The notes under the pieces were generated by a model. It searched no databases, was not told the origin of the DNA, and saw only the letters and a program-made list of their open reading frames with translations. Below are positions 61,332 to 64,000 of a stretch of DNA of 64,000 nucleotides, one piece after another; within the stretch, counting starts at the first letter, position 1, and each line of letters opens with the position of its first letter. Origin of the DNA: Brachycybe producta (Eukaryota; Arthropoda; Diplopoda; Playtdesmida; Andrognathidae); NCBI GenBank assembly GCA_036925085.1, contig JAUPFP010000106.1, positions 62,001 to 126,000 of the forward strand. Direction: 5' to 3'. Both the position numbers and the translations under genes were made by a program.

Positions 61332-62697
61332 ACAATGAAATTAGTATAAATTATTAACACATTCAATATTTAATAGCTTATTTAATAGCTTCGTGTCATC
61401 GTTATAAAATAAAACAAACTATACATTAAAAATTAAAACTAATTAATTAAAAAAGAGAAAAGAAAAACTAGTGCAGATTAAAATCATAATTTTAATTCAG
61501 ATTTTTTGAAAAATATTTAACATTTCATAAAATTGCGCTTTTATTAACTGAAAATGCAGTCATAACAAAACTGTTCAATTTGTTTATTTATCTTTAAAAA
61601 AAATTAAAATAATTGTTTTGGTAAAGTAAATGCAAAAAATCTACATTTAGATTGATTTGTATAATTTGTTTCCTAGAAAGTACATTAAGTTCAAAAGTTT
61701 ATTTGAAAGTTGGACGAGTAAAATAATGAACGTTTATAGTCTGCATTTGTATAACTAAAATTTTTAAGCTGTTCTCATTAGCCGCAAAACTATATCAGTA
61801 CCTTGGAGGTAAACTGTGTTAAGTCACCGAACCTCAATTTGACAGGGGAGGCATTCGAAAGTTTTTTTTTTCTTCATTGAAGGAATCGGACTTTAGATGG
61901 TATACCACTATATCTAGCGACAGATGTGTAAAACGTACTAGTTTACTGCTGATAGAACTTGACAAGCTGATCCATAAAATGTAAAAATCTTGTATTATAA
62001 AAAATGTGAATTAACACAGTTTACCTCTGAGGCACTGATATTAAAAAAAAAAACCTTGCTTTAAAAAAGTAGTGCACTTCAGTTTTTGTAACTACGCTTG
62101 CAAAAGTATGTCCTAATAGAATTTACTATTGTTTGTTGCTGTTTTTCAGCAAATAAATTGTAATACAGAAAAAAAGTACGGAAACAAAAACAGTTTTTCT
62201 TGCAATTATTAAATTAAATCATTTGCTTATTTTTTCTTTCAGTATTAAACTAATTCTATTATGCTCTAATTTGCAAGAAGAAGAAAAAAAGAACGTGAAG
62301 TGAATCTGAACAATAATAAAACCGGTATTCAGGTTAAAGGACATGACCCCTTAACTACCTAACCTCATCTCTCTGGGCCGCCGCCACCACCACAATTCAA
62401 AATTCAACTTACACGTACTAGAGAGGTAATTTTTTTTTGCTATTTCACCACGAAGCAAAGTTTAAAAAAAAATCGTCTGATGGAATAATAACAATAATAA
62501 TAATAGATGTGAACTCTATGTTTTTTGTTATATGTATACATTAAGAAAGAAGAAAGTAGCCGAATAAGACGAAGCTGCAGAAGAAGAATCTTCAGGTTGA
62601 AAAAAAAAACTCCGAAATTTTTCACCTGATTTCAAAAGTAAAAATAACAAGAAACCCAGCTTTTTTTTTCTCTCTCTCACATTTCATCAAGAAGACG
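61332..62697. other. Gene-free stretch, possible 5' flank of the next gene
   Basis: No exon recognised. CCGCCGCCACCACCACAA at about 62379-62396 and TCTCTCTC at about 62670 precede the candidate exon, in what could be a promoter or 5' UTR. No TATA element is evident at a fixed distance. Confidence 0.4.
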
Positions 62698-62791
62698 ATG
62701 AAAGTGAAGGGAAATATCTTGGAATATTCGCGACTTGGTTGTCATTTAGTATTCTGGTGGACATTCTTCGGAATCACACTTTACTTTGAAG
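62698..62791 (+). CDS. Candidate first coding exon with signal-like peptide
   Basis: An ATG in a favourable context (A at -3) opens a 31-codon frame, MKVKGNILEYSRLG, then a hydrophobic stretch CHLVFWWTFFGITLYFE. It ends at a strong splice donor, GAAG/GTAAGTC. A basic N-terminus followed by about 16 hydrophobic residues fits a signal peptide or membrane anchor, so this may start a secreted or membrane protein. The rest would lie beyond the right edge, because no following exon is recognisable by 64000. I cannot name the family. A chance ATG with a donor site is the alternative. Confidence 0.35.
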
Positions 62792-63356
62792 GTAAGTCAA
62801 ATTTATTGGACAAATACTCATAAATCACCATTGTCTTTCAATATTGCATACAAAAAACATTTACAGCTGGACCTATTTTTATAACAAATTTGTGGCATGT
62901 TGTAAAAAAGTGGTTTAAATTCTGTAAAAAAAAAATGTGTGGCGTGTTGTAAAAAATAGTGGCTCAAATTCTCTCAACGTTAAAATATTTTTTTGTGTGT
63001 TGGTCGAATGTTTGATCACCCATTATTTAACAATTAACATGTACATTTGAATTTTATTACTTGTTTCCTGAATAACGTAATGCATTTTTGTAGGCATTTT
63101 ACGAACACTTCATAATTTTATTTTGTGTCTTTTATGATCAGTTTCGAATTGAATTTGGTGACTCGTAAAATCCATTTGTGTAGTAACAACACAAATCTAA
63201 TTTAATAAGTAATCATGACTTGTAAGAAAAAAATATCGATCCGCAACAATGCTCAAAATAACACAGTACGAAAAATTTAAAAAAATTGATGAAAATGCAG
63301 AATTTCGTTATAAAAATCTGCTTCAGAAAGATTCCAACTCTTTCAAAATCTTTAGT

Positions 63357-63399
63357 GTAAATTTCTCTGAAGTATTTTTAATACTTCAGAGAAATTTAC
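63357..63399. repeat. Perfect 20 bp stem hairpin
   Basis: GTAAATTTCTCTGAAGTATT, a TTT loop, and the exact reverse complement make a 43 bp hairpin with no mismatch. Confidence 0.9.
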
Positions 63400-63690
63400 A
63401 GTAAAGATGTTTTAAGAACAGACTAGTTGAAATTAGAATATTAGCTGAATCACTTAGTAGAATTTTCATCTTGATATCTTTCAAAATAAACTTTTATAAG
63501 GCAAAAAAAAAAAATAACTGTCTGCTTAAAGTTGGGTCAATTTCAAACTCAACTTAAAAACATAGTTTAAAGATACAAACATACAAAATACCCTTAACTG
63601 ATTGAGCTACTCTTCTAGTTTCTAAAATATTGTCAAGTTTCTCTTAATTTTGCTCCTGAGACAAGAGTTTGAGAGGTGTGTTTATATTTT
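63400..63690. repeat. Family FB1 foldback, both arms
   Basis: The left arm starts within AAGATGTTTTAAGAACAGACT and includes CACTTAGTAGAATTTTCATC and TTTCAAAATAAACTTTTATA. The right arm includes TTAAAGATACAAACAT, GATTGAGCTACTCTTCTAG and CTCTTAATTTTGCTCCTGAG. The AACTGTCTGCTTAAAGTTGGG block lies between. Confidence 0.75.
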
Positions 63691-64000
63691 AAAACCACCA
63701 GTGAATTCAACAGTGAATTCAACTTAAAAGGATACAATTTAAAAATTGTCAAATGCCATTTAATTTATCAAATTTATTATATCGCACATAACATGAAAAA
63801 GTATCACAACTAAAAAAATTGTGATTTTGAGTTAATACCATTGAAGGATGTACAAGATTGCACTTCATAATATGGAAAAGCGACTCATCTACTGTATATA
63901 TCCAACACTAACCAACCACTAATACCTCTAGAATCTTCACCGCCTACAATTAAAATTACTAGTATTTAACACAGCCTTTTGTACTTCTGAAAAAACGCAA

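Larger units (their letters stand above)
62792..64000. other. Gene-free stretch, possible long first intron
   Basis: No exon recognised. It contains the hairpin at 63357-63399 and an FB1 copy. It ends in unremarkable AT-rich sequence. Confidence 0.45.

Noticed and set aside
61175-61357. 60-codon lysine-rich frame
   Set aside because: It falls mostly within the CAGGG-ended repeat whose relatives elsewhere in the window have no matching frame.

Overview
This is a 64 kb piece of an AT-rich invertebrate animal genome. The evidence is one spliced gene with GT-AG introns, no operons or prokaryotic gene density, a Ty1/copia element primed by an internal fragment of initiator tRNA (the Drosophila copia mechanism), a mariner relic, Helitron-like elements and many foldback MITEs. 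I cannot name the species; an arthropod or another AT-rich protostome would fit.

There is one convincing host gene. CDC23/APC8, a TPR subunit of the anaphase-promoting complex, lies on the + strand at 56064-59625 in 11 exons (573 aa). Two weaker host candidates are a possible first coding exon with a signal-like peptide (62698-62791, running off the right edge) and a cysteine-dense exon on the minus strand (13970-14173). The cysteine-rich exon has a decayed inverted copy beside it.

The first 56 kb is otherwise a repeat landscape. At 16059-19223 a copia element with two LTRs that read as identical (271 bp each) sits inside a (TA)n tract that is itself inside an older CAGGG-ended repeat. The element has gag, protease and integrase, but the reverse transcriptase is deleted and the RNase H remnant is out of frame and carries a stop. 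Helitron-like elements of about 335 bp (TC...hairpin...CTAG, inserted between A and T) occur at 12.9, 21.7, 33.2, 38.4 and 51.3-52.6 kb. The last site is a nest holding a head-to-head pair and two further insertions. One long foldback family recurs at least ten times across the window, including a half copy in a CDC23 intron. Several other inverted-repeat elements have TA target duplications. Other relics are a mariner transposase N-terminus (23190-23426), a LINE 3' end (43638-43890) and hAT-like fragments. Simple repeats are abundant and include a 656 bp AGT array with a 15 bp higher-order unit.

Most long open frames are low-complexity artefacts of the TA, AGT and pyrimidine tracts or lie inside repeats. 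Gene density rises only in the last 8 kb, where introns are short except where repeats have entered. Coordinates of decayed repeats are read by eye and are approximate to about 10 bp.
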